Positions 56,240-64,000 of a stretch of DNA of 64,000 nucleotides are shown here, piece by piece; within the stretch, counting starts at the first letter, position 1, and the number at the start of each line of letters is the position of its first letter. The stretch spans positions 3,617 to 67,616 of the forward strand of contig CAWAUB010000010.1 of the NCBI GenBank assembly GCA_963785155.1. The letters are read 5' to 3'. Position numbers and translations under genes: made by a program. The notes under the pieces were generated by a model. The model saw nothing but the letters and a program-made list of their open reading frames with translations. It was not told where the DNA came from and did no database searches. This DNA is from DASUSH01 sp963785155. Its GTDB lineage: Bacteria > Actinomycetota > Thermoleophilia > Solirubrobacterales > 70-9.

Positions 56240-57078
56240 GGCATCGCTGTCGCCTGGGTCTCCACGGCGGCTCCCCCGCCGCCCCGGCCGCCAGCCGGGT
56301 CGCTCGAGAGCTTGTGGGCGATATAGACGGGGATGATCGAGAGGAGGATCACGAACAGCGCGATGACGTAGACCTCCGGCAGGTTGTTCGGGCGCGCGAA
56401 GTTTTCGAAGAACCAGATGGGCAGGGTGTCGGCGCCGCCGACCGTGAACGTCGTGACGACGATCTCATCGAACGAAAGCGCGAACGAGAGCAACGCGCCG
56501 GCGACGATCGCGCCTCGCATGTTCGGCAGGGTGACGCGCAGGAACGTCTGCCATGGCGGCGCCCCCAGGTCCGCGGACGCCTCCGCGAGGGATCCGGAGG
56601 TTCGCCGCAGCCGCGCGACCACGTTGTTGTAGACGACGACGATGCAGAAGGTCGCGTGGCCGACCACCACGGTGTACAGGGAGAGGTTGAAACCAAAGAT
56701 CTCGACGAACGTCGAGTTGAGAGCGAGCGCCGTGACGATCCCCGGGAGGGCGATCGGGAGCACGACGAGGAACGAGATCGTCTCGCGGCCGAAGAACCGG
56801 TGTCGGGCAACGGCCATCGCCGCGAGCGTGCCCAGGATGAGCGCGACCGCGGTCGCGGCAGCCGCAACCTTGACCGAATTCCAGAGTGCGTCCCGCGCGC
56901 CCGTGTTGTCGATCGCCTTGCCGACCCAGTCGAGCGTGAAGCCAGGGGGCGGCCATTCGAGGGTCGACGAGGACGAGAACGCGTAGACCGCCACCATGAT
57001 GAGCGGGATGTAGATGAAGGCGAGGATGGCGGCGACCGCCACGCGCAGCGCCCATCGCGATGTCGGCGAGAGCCTCAT
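56236..57078 (-). CDS. potC: ABC transporter permease, PotC type
   Basis: A 280-residue inner membrane permease of polyamine-type ABC importers, with six helices (VAAILAFIYIPLIMVAVYAFSSS, AAAATAVALILGTLAAMAVAR, FLVVLPIALPGIVTALAL and others). The coupling motif is in EASADLGAPPWQTFLRVTLPNMRGAIVAG, the EAA loop that contacts the ATPase. ATG 57078 overlaps the stop of potB by four bases. It is the last gene of the minus-strand operon and ends in a Gly-rich tail. Confidence 0.9.
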   Translation of the reverse strand: MRLSPTSRWALRVAVAAILAFIYIPLIMVAVYAFSSSSTLEWPPPGFTLDWVGKAIDNTGARDALWNSVKVAAAATAVALILGTLAAMAVARHRFFGRETISFLVVLPIALPGIVTALALNSTFVEIFGFNLSLYTVVVGHATFCIVVVYNNVVARLRRTSGSLAEASADLGAPPWQTFLRVTLPNMRGAIVAGALLSFALSFDEIVVTTFTVGGADTLPIWFFENFARPNNLPEVYVIALFVILLSIIPVYIAHKLSSDPAGGRGGGGAAVETQATAMP

Positions 57079-57947
57079 ATGTGCTCGAACGCCCCGAGCC
57101 GGCGCGCGATGGCCAGGTAGATGATCATCACGATGATCGGCACCAGCGAGAACGCCGCGGCGAGCGGCAGGTTGGTCTGGTAGTTCGTGTAGATGAAGTT
57201 GCCGATCAGGTTGGTCTTCGAGACCAGCAGCGGCGTGAAGATGTCGCCGAGGGACAGGGAGAACGTGAAGATCGAGCCGGCGACGAGCGCCGGGAACACG
57301 AGCGGCATGATCACCCGGCGGAAGGTCTGGGTCGCCTTCGCGCCCAGGTCCTCGGACGCGGACAGGAGCGAGTTCGGGATCCGCTCGAGGCCGGCGTAGA
57401 TCGGGATGATCATGAACGGCAGCCAGAGGTAGGCCAGCACCAGGAATATCCGGACCAGGTCGTCGGTCGGAGCCAGCCCGATCGAGCCCAGGAGCCCGCC
57501 GCTCGACATGATCGTGCGCCAGACGTAGACCTTGACCAGGTAACCAGACCAAAGCGGCATCAGGACGGCGACGACCAGGGCCCCCCTGACCCGCGGTGAC
57601 GCCACCTTCGCCATGTAGAAGGCGATCGGGAACGCGAGCAGTGCGTCCACGACGGTCACCGCCGCCGCGATGCCGACGGTCCGCCCGATGATGGCGCGGT
57701 TCGTCGGCTCCGTGAAGAGCGTCTCGAAGTTGTCGAGCGTGAACGACTTCTCGAGCTCCTGGCTGAGCTCGCCGACGCTCCAGAAGCCGGTGATCAGCAG
57801 GATCGCGAGCGAGCCGAGATAGCCGACCACCAACCACGCGATCGGCCCAGACAGAAGCGCCCCCACCTGGAGGTGGGGGCGGCCGTGGAAGAGGCCGGCG
57901 AGCCGTCGGCTCACCGACCTCTTCGGGGCTGCTACGCCCGCTTCCAC
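57075..57947 (-). CDS. potB: ABC transporter permease, PotB type
   Basis: A 290-residue permease with six helices (IAWLVVGYLGSLAILLITGFWS, TVGIAAAVTVVDALLAFPIAFYMA, ALVVAVLMPLWSGYLVKVYVWRTI and others) and the EAA loop SASEDLGAKATQTFRRVIMPLVFPALVAG. The start is GTG 57947, 12 bases after the solute-binding protein gene. It forms the membrane channel together with PotC. Confidence 0.9.
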   Translation of the reverse strand: MEAGVAAPKRSVSRRLAGLFHGRPHLQVGALLSGPIAWLVVGYLGSLAILLITGFWSVGELSQELEKSFTLDNFETLFTEPTNRAIIGRTVGIAAAVTVVDALLAFPIAFYMAKVASPRVRGALVVAVLMPLWSGYLVKVYVWRTIMSSGGLLGSIGLAPTDDLVRIFLVLAYLWLPFMIIPIYAGLERIPNSLLSASEDLGAKATQTFRRVIMPLVFPALVAGSIFTFSLSLGDIFTPLLVSKTNLIGNFIYTNYQTNLPLAAAFSLVPIIVMIIYLAIARRLGAFEHI

Positions 57948-57959
57948 GGTCCGTCTGTA

Positions 57960-59153
57960 CTAGCCCTTCACCTCGTTCCAACCCTGGACCCACTCGTCGT
58001 AGGTCTTGCAGTCGGTGTTGCCATCACCGCAATCGGAGACGGGGGTCTTCCAGAACTCGATCTGGTCGAAGAACTCCTCGTCGTCGGCGTGGTAGATGTC
58101 GCAGTGCTCCTTGTCCGCGGTCAGCGCGCACGACTTCTCGTTCGCTGGCGCCTCTCCGAACCACTCGGCCACGGCGGCGTTCGCCTCCGGGCTGATGATG
58201 TGGTTCATCCACGCGTACATGCAGTTCGGGTTCTTCGCTTCCGAACTGAGCATCCACGTGTCCGACCAACCGGTCGCGCCCTCTTCGGGCAGCACGACCT
58301 CTTCCTTCGATCCGTCCGCGTTCAGCAGGTTGGCAATTACCTGCCACGTCGTGCCGACCTCGAGGTCGTCGTTGGCGAACGCCTGGATCTCCTTGGTGTA
58401 GTCGGACCAGTACTCGCCGATGTGCTCGTTCTGCTGCTTCAGCAGCTCGATCGATGCGTCGAACTGCTCCTGATTGAGCTCATACGGATCCTCGATCCCG
58501 AGGTCCGGCTGATGCTCGCGCAGGTACAGCGCCGCGTCGGCGATGTAGATCGGGTTGTCGTACGCCGTGACCCGACCGCTGTATTCGGACGCGTTGTCGA
58601 ACACGACATCCCACGACTTCGGCGGCGGGTCGACCGACGCCGGGTCGTACATGAGCAGGTTCGATCCACGGCCGTGCGGCACGCCGTAGTTCTCGCCGTC
58701 GAACGTGTTGTACTCGGTGTCCTTGAGGGCATCGAACACGTCCGCGTAGTTCGGGATCAGGTCGGTGTTGACCGGGACCACGTCGTCGCCCTCATAGAGC
58801 CGGCCGGTCGCGTCGCCCGATGCCGAGACGCCGTCGTACTGACCGGTCCGCATCAGCTGCACCATCTCGTCCGAGGTGTTGCCGATCTTGACGTTGACCT
58901 GGCAGCCCGTCTCCTTCTCGAAGTCGGTCACCCAGTCGACCTTCGGGTCGGTCGACCCGTCCTCCACGTAACCGGCCCAGGCGACGAGGTTCAGCTCGCC
59001 CTCGTTCTCGCCCAGCTCGGTCAGCGCCTCAGAATCCGAGCCGCCGCCGCTGTCATCTTCGTCGTCCGAGCCGCAGCCCATGACGAAGATGAACATCGCC
59101 AGACCGGCCAGGATCATCAATGCAACCCTGGGGTTGGGTCCTCTCTCGCGCAC
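57960..59153 (-). CDS. potD: Extracellular solute-binding lipoprotein, PotD/spermidine-binding type
   Basis: A 397-residue binding protein. The N-terminus ALMILAGLAMFIFVMGCGSDD is a lipoprotein signal (VMGC), followed by an acidic Ser/Gly linker. The mature part has LNLVAWAGYVEDGST, VDWVTDFEKETGCQVNVKIGNTSDEM and PNYADVFDALKDTEYNTFDGENYGVPHGRGSNLLMYD, with several aromatic and acidic residues of the kind that bind polyamines. Five Cys in the last 60 residues are unusual. The gene overlaps potA by one base (TAGTG) and starts at GTG 59153. Confidence 0.88.
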   Translation of the reverse strand: MRERGPNPRVALMILAGLAMFIFVMGCGSDDEDDSGGGSDSEALTELGENEGELNLVAWAGYVEDGSTDPKVDWVTDFEKETGCQVNVKIGNTSDEMVQLMRTGQYDGVSASGDATGRLYEGDDVVPVNTDLIPNYADVFDALKDTEYNTFDGENYGVPHGRGSNLLMYDPASVDPPPKSWDVVFDNASEYSGRVTAYDNPIYIADAALYLREHQPDLGIEDPYELNQEQFDASIELLKQQNEHIGEYWSDYTKEIQAFANDDLEVGTTWQVIANLLNADGSKEEVVLPEEGATGWSDTWMLSSEAKNPNCMYAWMNHIISPEANAAVAEWFGEAPANEKSCALTADKEHCDIYHADDEEFFDQIEFWKTPVSDCGDGNTDCKTYDEWVQGWNEVKG

Positions 59154-60163
59154 TACTTGCTCCTCTCCTCAGCGATGGGGACCATGTGCTCGGCCCTCCA
59201 TCCGATGGTTATCTCCTGCCCCTGGCGCCCGTCGTCCTCGGGGTTTCCCTCGACGTTCTGGCGGACCACCTGGAGCTCTCCTCCTGCGTCCAATTGGACC
59301 CAATAACGGGTCAGCATTCCCGCGTACGCGATGTCGCGGACCCGTCCCTCCTCTATGTGAAGACCGTCTCGCGACGCGCCGTTCTCGAGCAGGCGGATCT
59401 TCTCCGGCCTGATCGTGTAGCGGTGGCCGTCGCGCTCGACGACGTTCGAAACGCCGACGAAGTCGGCGACGAAGGCGTTGGCCGGATGCTCGTAGACCTC
59501 GATCGGCGTGCCCACCTGCTCGATCCGGCCGTCGCTGAAGACCGCGATCCGGTCCGACATCGTCAGGGCCTCCTCCTGGTCGTGGGTCACGTAGACGAAC
59601 GTGATCCCCACCTCGGTCTGGATCGCCTGGAGCTCGATCTGCATCTGCTCGCGCAACTTCAGGTCGAGCGCGCCGAGCGGCTCGTCGAGCAGGAGCACCT
59701 TCGGCCGGTTGACGATCGCCCTCGCGAGCGCGACGCGCTGGCGCTGGCCGCCGGAGAGCTCCTCGGGCTTGCGCTCCTCGTAGCCCTCGAGGCGGACGAG
59801 CTCCAGCGCCTCGTGCGCGCGCTTCGCCCGATCCTCGCGGTCCACCTTCTTCACCTTCAGCCCGTACTCGACGTTCCGTGCCACCGTCATGTGCGGGAAG
59901 AGGGCGTAATCCTGGAAGACCGTGTTCACGTCCCGGTCATAGGGCGGCAACCGGCTGACGTCGGCCCCCCCGAGCTCCACGGTTCCCCGGTCGGGATCCT
60001 CGAACCCGGCGATCATCCGCAGCGTCGTCGTCTTCCCCGACCCCGAGGGCCCGAGCATCGTGAAGAACTCGCCCGACTCGACCTCGAGATCGATGCCGTC
60101 GACGGCGACGACGTCGCCATAGACCTTCCGTAGCCCGCGGAGGGCTATCTCGGGTTCGCTCAC
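59153..60163 (-). CDS. potA: ABC transporter ATPase, PotA type
   Basis: A 336-residue ATPase with Walker A GPSGSGKTTTLR, Q-loop FQDYALFPHMTVARNV, signature LSGGQRQRVALARAIVNRP, Walker B VLLLDEPLGALD and the switch His in VTHDQEEALTMSD. The C-terminal TOBE region (IRPEKIRLLENG) is typical of spermidine/putrescine and iron importers. It overlaps the succinate-semialdehyde dehydrogenase gene by four bases (ATGA). Confidence 0.93.
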   Translation of the reverse strand: MSEPEIALRGLRKVYGDVVAVDGIDLEVESGEFFTMLGPSGSGKTTTLRMIAGFEDPDRGTVELGGADVSRLPPYDRDVNTVFQDYALFPHMTVARNVEYGLKVKKVDREDRAKRAHEALELVRLEGYEERKPEELSGGQRQRVALARAIVNRPKVLLLDEPLGALDLKLREQMQIELQAIQTEVGITFVYVTHDQEEALTMSDRIAVFSDGRIEQVGTPIEVYEHPANAFVADFVGVSNVVERDGHRYTIRPEKIRLLENGASRDGLHIEEGRVRDIAYAGMLTRYWVQLDAGGELQVVRQNVEGNPEDDGRQGQEITIGWRAEHMVPIAEERSK

Positions 60164-61530
60164 TTCAGGATGCGTATCAGTTTCTTGTTGACGAACTCGT
60201 CCATGCCGTACTTGCCGAGCTCGCGGCCGAAGCCCGATCGCTTGACGCCGCCGAAAGGAAGCTCGACGCCGTCGAGGAGGACGCCGTTGACGAAGACCAT
60301 CCCCGTATCGAGGCCGTCGGCCACGCGCTGCGCCTGCTCGGGATCGTCCGAGAAGACGTAGGAACCGAGGCCGAACGGGGTGTCGTTCGCCACCTCGATC
60401 GCCTCCTCCTCGGAGCCGACCCGGTAGACGCTCGCAACCGGTCCGAAGAATTCCTCGCGGTAGGCGTCGTTGTCTGGGGCGATGCCGGTCAGCACCGTCG
60501 TCGGGAAGAAGTTGTCCTTTCGCTCTCCCCCGGCGACGACCTCGGCACCCTGGGCCACGGCCCGATCGAGCTGGTCCTGCAGGCGCTCCGCGGCGGTCGA
60601 CGAGGAGAGCGGCCCCATCGCGGCATCCTCGGAGGTCGGATCACCGGGCTCGGCCGCCTTCATCTTTTCCGTGAACTTCTCGAGGAAGTCCTCGTAGAGG
60701 TCGTCGGCGACGATGAACCGCTTGGCGGCGTTGCACGACTGGCCGGTGTTGTCGAGGCGAGCCTCCACCGCGGAGTCGACCACCTCGTCGAGGTTCTCGG
60801 TGGCGAGCAGGATGAACGGGTCGGAGCCCCCGAGCTCGAGCACGACCTTCTTCAGGTTGCGGCCCGCGATCTCGGCGACCGCTGCGCCGGCGCGCTCCGA
60901 TCCGGTCAGTGAGACGCCGCGGACCCGCGGGTCGGCGATCGCGTCGGCGATCTGGTCGTTCGTGGCGAGGATCGACTGGAAGGCCCCCTCGGGGAAGCCG
61001 GCTTCGTCGTAGATCGCCTGGATCGCCTTCGCCGACTCGGGGCACTGAGGAGCGGGCTTGAGCAGGATCGTGTTGCCGACGATCAGGTTCGGGCCGGCGA
61101 AGCGAGCCACCTGGTAGTAGGGGAAGTTCCAGGGCATGATCCCGATCAGCGGGCCCATCGACGTCCGCCGGATCAGCGCCGTGCCCTCTCCGGCCAGCAG
61201 CTCGATCGGCTCGTCGGAGAGGAAGTCCTCGGCGTTACCGGCGTAGTAGCCGTAGATGTCGCCGCAGAAGTCGACCTCGCCGAGGGCCTGCTCCATCGGC
61301 TTGCCCATCTCGCGGACGGCGATCTCGGCCAGCGCCTCCCGCCGCTCGACGTGAAGGTCGGCGACCTTCTGGATCATCGAGGCCCGCTCCGCCACGGAAG
61401 TGGTCTGCGACCAGGTCCGGTGTGCGTCCTCCGCCTTTGCGATGGCGGCCGCGAGACCCTCGTCGGAGATCTCCGGATACTCCTCGACCTTCTCGCCGGT
61501 GGCCGGGTTGACGACTGCATATGAACTCAT
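60160..61530 (-). CDS. gabD1: NAD(P)-dependent succinate-semialdehyde dehydrogenase-like aldehyde dehydrogenase
   Basis: A 456-residue aldehyde dehydrogenase, the length of mycobacterial GabD1. Landmarks are YAVVNPATGEKVEEYP, IGIMPWNFPYYQVARFAGPNLIVGNTILLKPAPQCPES, SLTGSERAGAAVAEIAGRNLKKVVLELGGSDPFILL (catalytic Glu), NTGQSCNAAKRFIV (catalytic Cys) and ELPFGGVKRSGFGRELGKYGMDEFVNKK. It would oxidise succinic semialdehyde made from GABA, the end of putrescine breakdown, to succinate. It overlaps alanine dehydrogenase by four bases upstream and potA downstream. Confidence 0.9.
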   Translation of the reverse strand: MSSYAVVNPATGEKVEEYPEISDEGLAAAIAKAEDAHRTWSQTTSVAERASMIQKVADLHVERREALAEIAVREMGKPMEQALGEVDFCGDIYGYYAGNAEDFLSDEPIELLAGEGTALIRRTSMGPLIGIMPWNFPYYQVARFAGPNLIVGNTILLKPAPQCPESAKAIQAIYDEAGFPEGAFQSILATNDQIADAIADPRVRGVSLTGSERAGAAVAEIAGRNLKKVVLELGGSDPFILLATENLDEVVDSAVEARLDNTGQSCNAAKRFIVADDLYEDFLEKFTEKMKAAEPGDPTSEDAAMGPLSSSTAAERLQDQLDRAVAQGAEVVAGGERKDNFFPTTVLTGIAPDNDAYREEFFGPVASVYRVGSEEEAIEVANDTPFGLGSYVFSDDPEQAQRVADGLDTGMVFVNGVLLDGVELPFGGVKRSGFGRELGKYGMDEFVNKKLIRILK

Positions 61531-62642
61531 CTCAATGCCTCCTCGACGCTTACGTTTTCAGCTCCCACTCCCTCGGCCACCGCCGGGTGTGTGACGCTGC
61601 CGTTTGCGACGTTCACGCCCATCCGCAAACCGGGGTCGGCTTCGATCGCGTCGACCACGCCCTTGTCGGCGAGCGCCACCACGTAGGGGAGCGTCGCGTT
61701 CGTCAGGGCGAAGGTCGCGGTGATCGGCACCGCGCCCGGCATGTTGGTGACGCAGTAGTGGGTGACGCCGTCGACCTCGAAGGTGGGATCGCGATGCGTC
61801 GTCGGCCGGGACGTCTCGAAGCAGCCGCCCTGATCGATCGAGACGTCGACGAGGACGGCGCCCGGGCGCATCGTCGAGAGCTGCTCGCGGCGGATCACAT
61901 GCGGCGCTTTGGCGCCGTGGACGAGGACGGCGCCGATCACCATGTCGGCGCGCGGCAGCATCTCCTCGATCGACAGCACCGACGAGTAGACGGTCGAGGC
62001 GCGCCCGCCGAAGGCCATGTCGAGCTCGCGCAGGCGGTCGATCGAACGGTCGAAGACGAAGACGTCGGCCTCCATCCCGATCGCGATGAAGGCGGCGTTG
62101 AGACCGACGGCGCCGCCGCCGATCACCAGCACGTTGGCCGCGGCGACGCCGGGGACGCCACCGAGGAGAATGCCGCGGCCGCCAAAGGGCTTCTCGAGCA
62201 TGTAGGCGCCCGCCTGGGTCGCGATCTTGCCCGCGATCTCGCTCATCGGGGCGAGGAGCGGCAGGCGGCCCTTCGAGTCCTCGACCGTCTCGTAGGCGAT
62301 GCAGGTCGCGTTCGACTCGCAGAGACCGCGGGTCAGCTCCGGGTCCGGCGCGAGGTGGAGGTAGGTGAAGAGCACCTGGCCGGGGCGCAGCAGGGGAACC
62401 TCTTCCGGCTGTGGCTCCTTGACCCCGAGGACCATCTCGGCCTCGGCGAACACTGCCTCGGCGTCGGGCAGGACCCGCGCGCCCTGCGCCTCGTACTCGG
62501 AGTCCGCGATCGAGCTGCCATCCCCGGCGCCCGCCTGGAGCAGGACCTCGTGGCCGTGCTCGCGAAGCTCGCGGGCTCCCGCCGGGGTCAGCGCGACGCG
62601 GTACTCGTCGGCCTTGACCTCGGTGGGAACGCCGACCTTCAA
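61527..62642 (-). CDS. ald: Alanine dehydrogenase
   Basis: A 371-residue NAD enzyme that converts alanine to pyruvate and ammonia. LKVGVPTEVKADEYRVALTPAGARELREHGHEVLLQAGAG is the classical N-terminus. KEPQPEEVPLLRPGQVLFTYLHLA has the substrate residues. VLVIGGGAVGLNAAFIAIGMEADVFVFD is the NAD site, and DVSIDQGGCFETSRPTTHRDPTF and HYCVTNMPGAVPITATFALTNATLPYV follow. TTG 62642 overlaps the preceding stop in TTGA, which fixes the start. In this operon it could recycle alanine formed when pyruvate-dependent aminotransferases act on polyamines. Confidence 0.93.
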   Translation of the reverse strand: MKVGVPTEVKADEYRVALTPAGARELREHGHEVLLQAGAGDGSSIADSEYEAQGARVLPDAEAVFAEAEMVLGVKEPQPEEVPLLRPGQVLFTYLHLAPDPELTRGLCESNATCIAYETVEDSKGRLPLLAPMSEIAGKIATQAGAYMLEKPFGGRGILLGGVPGVAAANVLVIGGGAVGLNAAFIAIGMEADVFVFDRSIDRLRELDMAFGGRASTVYSSVLSIEEMLPRADMVIGAVLVHGAKAPHVIRREQLSTMRPGAVLVDVSIDQGGCFETSRPTTHRDPTFEVDGVTHYCVTNMPGAVPITATFALTNATLPYVVALADKGVVDAIEADPGLRMGVNVANGSVTHPAVAEGVGAENVSVEEALR

Positions 62643-63739
62643 CCCGCCACCACTCCCTCGCTCACGTCGACCGAGAACTCGCAGCCGCGCTGCTCGAGCT
62701 CGGCGAACATCGAATCCGGATCGAGGCAGCCCTCCGGCGGCAGGGCCCCCCGCGCCGTCACCTCGCCGCGGGCGAGCAGGCGCACCGCGGCAGCCGCGGG
62801 GGCGGCCGTGGAGACGATCCCGCCGCCAAGGCGCCAGCGCTTCGACGGCTTCGTCAGACACCGGACCCGGACCTCGCTTCCGCCACCCGCCGCCTCGATC
62901 AGATGAACGGAGACGGTCTTCGCCGAGGGCGGCATCACCTTCTTCGACTCGCGCGCGATCCGCTCGGCCGAACAGGTCGCGAGTTTGCGCAGCTTCTGGA
63001 GCAGCGCCGGTTCGAGCGCGAGGCGGAAGCTGACGTTGCGGGCACCGAAGCTCTCGCCGAAGGTGGAGAGCTCCGAGTGCAGGGTGTGGATCGTGTCCAC
63101 CTCGCCGATCGGCGGCCCGAAGTCGACCGCTCCCCCCTCCGAGAGCGGATCGATCTCGCAGGGCTTGCCTCCGCGAAGGACGACGGGCTTCAGCGTCAAT
63201 TCGTCGACCAGGGTCTGCAGGGCGTACGGGATGCTGAACCCGGCCGGCGGCTCCATGTCGCGACCCGAGGCGGAGACGTCGATCGAGTCGACCTCCCCGA
63301 GTTCCCTCGCGGCGCGCGCCGCCATCAGGTTCGTCTTCCCGGGGCTGGAGCCGATCCCGAGCACCGGGTAGAGGCCGGCGTCGGAGAACTGCTCGGTGAG
63401 CTGCCGCTGGCGAGCCGTCATCCGGTCGAGGCCACCGAGGTCCAGATAGTGGGTCTCCGACGCGATGCAGGCGCGCATCGCATCGAGGTTCACCCGGTAG
63501 CTGGCCGAGTTGACGAGCACGTCACAGCGGCTGATCGCCCGCGTCACCGAGTCGTGGTCCGACGGCGCGCCACGCGCGTTGGCTCGCTTCGCCTTGGCCT
63601 TGCCGCCGCCATGGAGCTCGGCGACCTCCGCCGCGCGACCCTCGTCGATGTCGAGCAGGAGCATCCCCGAGACCTCGTCGGACTCCGCGAGGTCGGAGAG
63701 ATGGCCGGCGCGATCGCCCTCCCGCCCCAAGCGCCGCAA
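62639..63739 (-). CDS. Saccharopine dehydrogenase-like protein
   Basis: A protein of about 366 residues of the saccharopine dehydrogenase family. CDVLVNSASYRVNLDAMRACIASETHYLDLGGLDRM and AGLYPVLGIGSSPGKTNLMAARAARELG are typical, the latter being the conserved G(S)SPG-N motif. TTG 63739 has AAGGAG seven bases upstream and follows the PucR stop by two bases. With this start the first glycine-rich loop reads LGREGDRAG and lacks the usual VLG-GxG part. A base change at the start could restore AALGAG. It may oxidise a secondary amine such as a polyamine conjugate. The true substrate is unknown. Confidence 0.75.
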   Translation of the reverse strand: MRRLGREGDRAGHLSDLAESDEVSGMLLLDIDEGRAAEVAELHGGGKAKAKRANARGAPSDHDSVTRAISRCDVLVNSASYRVNLDAMRACIASETHYLDLGGLDRMTARQRQLTEQFSDAGLYPVLGIGSSPGKTNLMAARAARELGEVDSIDVSASGRDMEPPAGFSIPYALQTLVDELTLKPVVLRGGKPCEIDPLSEGGAVDFGPPIGEVDTIHTLHSELSTFGESFGARNVSFRLALEPALLQKLRKLATCSAERIARESKKVMPPSAKTVSVHLIEAAGGGSEVRVRCLTKPSKRWRLGGGIVSTAAPAAAAVRLLARGEVTARGALPPEGCLDPDSMFAELEQRGCEFSVDVSEGVVAG

Positions 63740-63741
63740 CC

Positions 63742-64000
63742 TCAGCTCCTTCGTCCCACCAGCTCCCTCGCTCGCAACGCGAGCCACAGTTCGATCCGGT
63801 CATGGGCGCGACTCAGGTCGCGACCCGTGAGTTCCTCCACGCGACGGATCCGGTAGCGGAGCGTGTGCCGGTGGCGGTCGGCTCCCGGGCCGCGCGCTCC
63901 CACTGGCCGTTCTGCTCGATGAAGGCCTCGAGCAAGCACAGCGGTTCGCCCCCGTACTCGTTGTCGGTTCCCTCGATCGGCGCGAGCAGGCTCTCGGAGT
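63742..64000 (-). CDS. PucR family regulator, C-terminal part (cut by window edge; one apparent frameshift)
   Basis: The last 40 residues HRHTLRYRIRRVEELTGRDLSRAHDRIELWLALRARELVG form the PucR C-terminal helix-turn-helix. Before it, in another frame, ESLLAPIEGTDNEYGGEPLCLLEAFIEQNGQWERAA is the expected preceding region, with the break near 63880. The rest lies beyond the window. It is the first visible gene of the minus-strand operon and is only two bases from the next start, so it probably controls its own operon in response to an amine or nitrogen signal. Confidence 0.75.
   Translation of the reverse strand, partial: LREPARADRGNRQRVRGRTAVLARGLHRAERPVGARGPGADRHRHTLRYRIRRVEELTGRDLSRAHDRIELWLALRARELVGRRS

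Overview
The window is a 64 kb stretch of a very GC-rich bacterial chromosome. I infer an actinobacterium, most likely of the Thermoleophilia/Solirubrobacterales type. The reasons are the GC content, a KGD-type E2-E1 fusion of the 2-oxoglutarate dehydrogenase complex, two GH15 trehalase/glucoamylase-type enzymes, a DPPR-synthase-like UbiA protein, an Rv3230c/DesA3-like reductase-desaturase pair, an AcrA1-like double-SDR protein, and c-di-AMP riboswitches in front of secreted NlpC/P60-type hydrolases. I saw no rRNA, tRNA, CRISPR array, phage or transposase gene.

Layout. 0-9.4 kb: surface polysaccharide and envelope genes (O-antigen ligase-like, two secreted glycosidases, polyprenyl sugar transferase, TetR regulator), a DEAD-box helicase and a quinone oxidoreductase. 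9.4-14.7 kb: a GH15 enzyme, a sugar-nucleotide epimerase, a PfkB kinase and a ribbon-helix-helix protein. 14.8-19 kb: citrate synthase, small conserved proteins and a response regulator with an HD-GYP domain. 19-27.2 kb: a pair of acyl-CoA dehydrogenases, GNAT, a second GH15, UbiA, a decayed DUF559 gene and an FAD-linked oxidase. 27.2-31.6 kb: lipid desaturation and acyl reduction. 32.4-39.9 kb: two different systems that oxidise 2-oxoglutarate, side by side (lipoyl/E2/E1, then KorAB). 39.9-49 kb: a Tat-exported amine oxidase, a PQQ-type sugar dehydrogenase, small envelope proteins, a candidate structured RNA, aconitase, a second broken DUF559 gene and an SDR. 49-56.2 kb: penicillin acylase-type enzyme, two tandem riboswitch-hydrolase cassettes, a PP2C phosphatase and AzlCD. 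56.2-64 kb: a tightly coupled minus-strand operon for polyamine-type uptake and catabolism (PucR, saccharopine-dehydrogenase-like, Ald, SSADH, PotA, PotD, PotB, PotC).

The TCA genes (gltA, acnA, kgd, korAB) are spread over the window but form a consistent oxidative route. In the last operon PotABCD would import a polyamine, SSADH would finish the GABA branch, and Ald could recycle alanine made by pyruvate-dependent transamination.

Two things stand out. First, a 19-nt core is present four times, each time held between short arms that are complementary to each other but differ from copy to copy. Second, a promoter-hairpins-terminator unit of about 157 nt between a lipoprotein gene and aconitase looks like an undescribed small RNA. 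A general caution: at least fifteen reading-frame breaks occur in otherwise intact genes. This suggests indel errors in the assembly, so a broken gene here should not be taken as a true pseudogene without checking.
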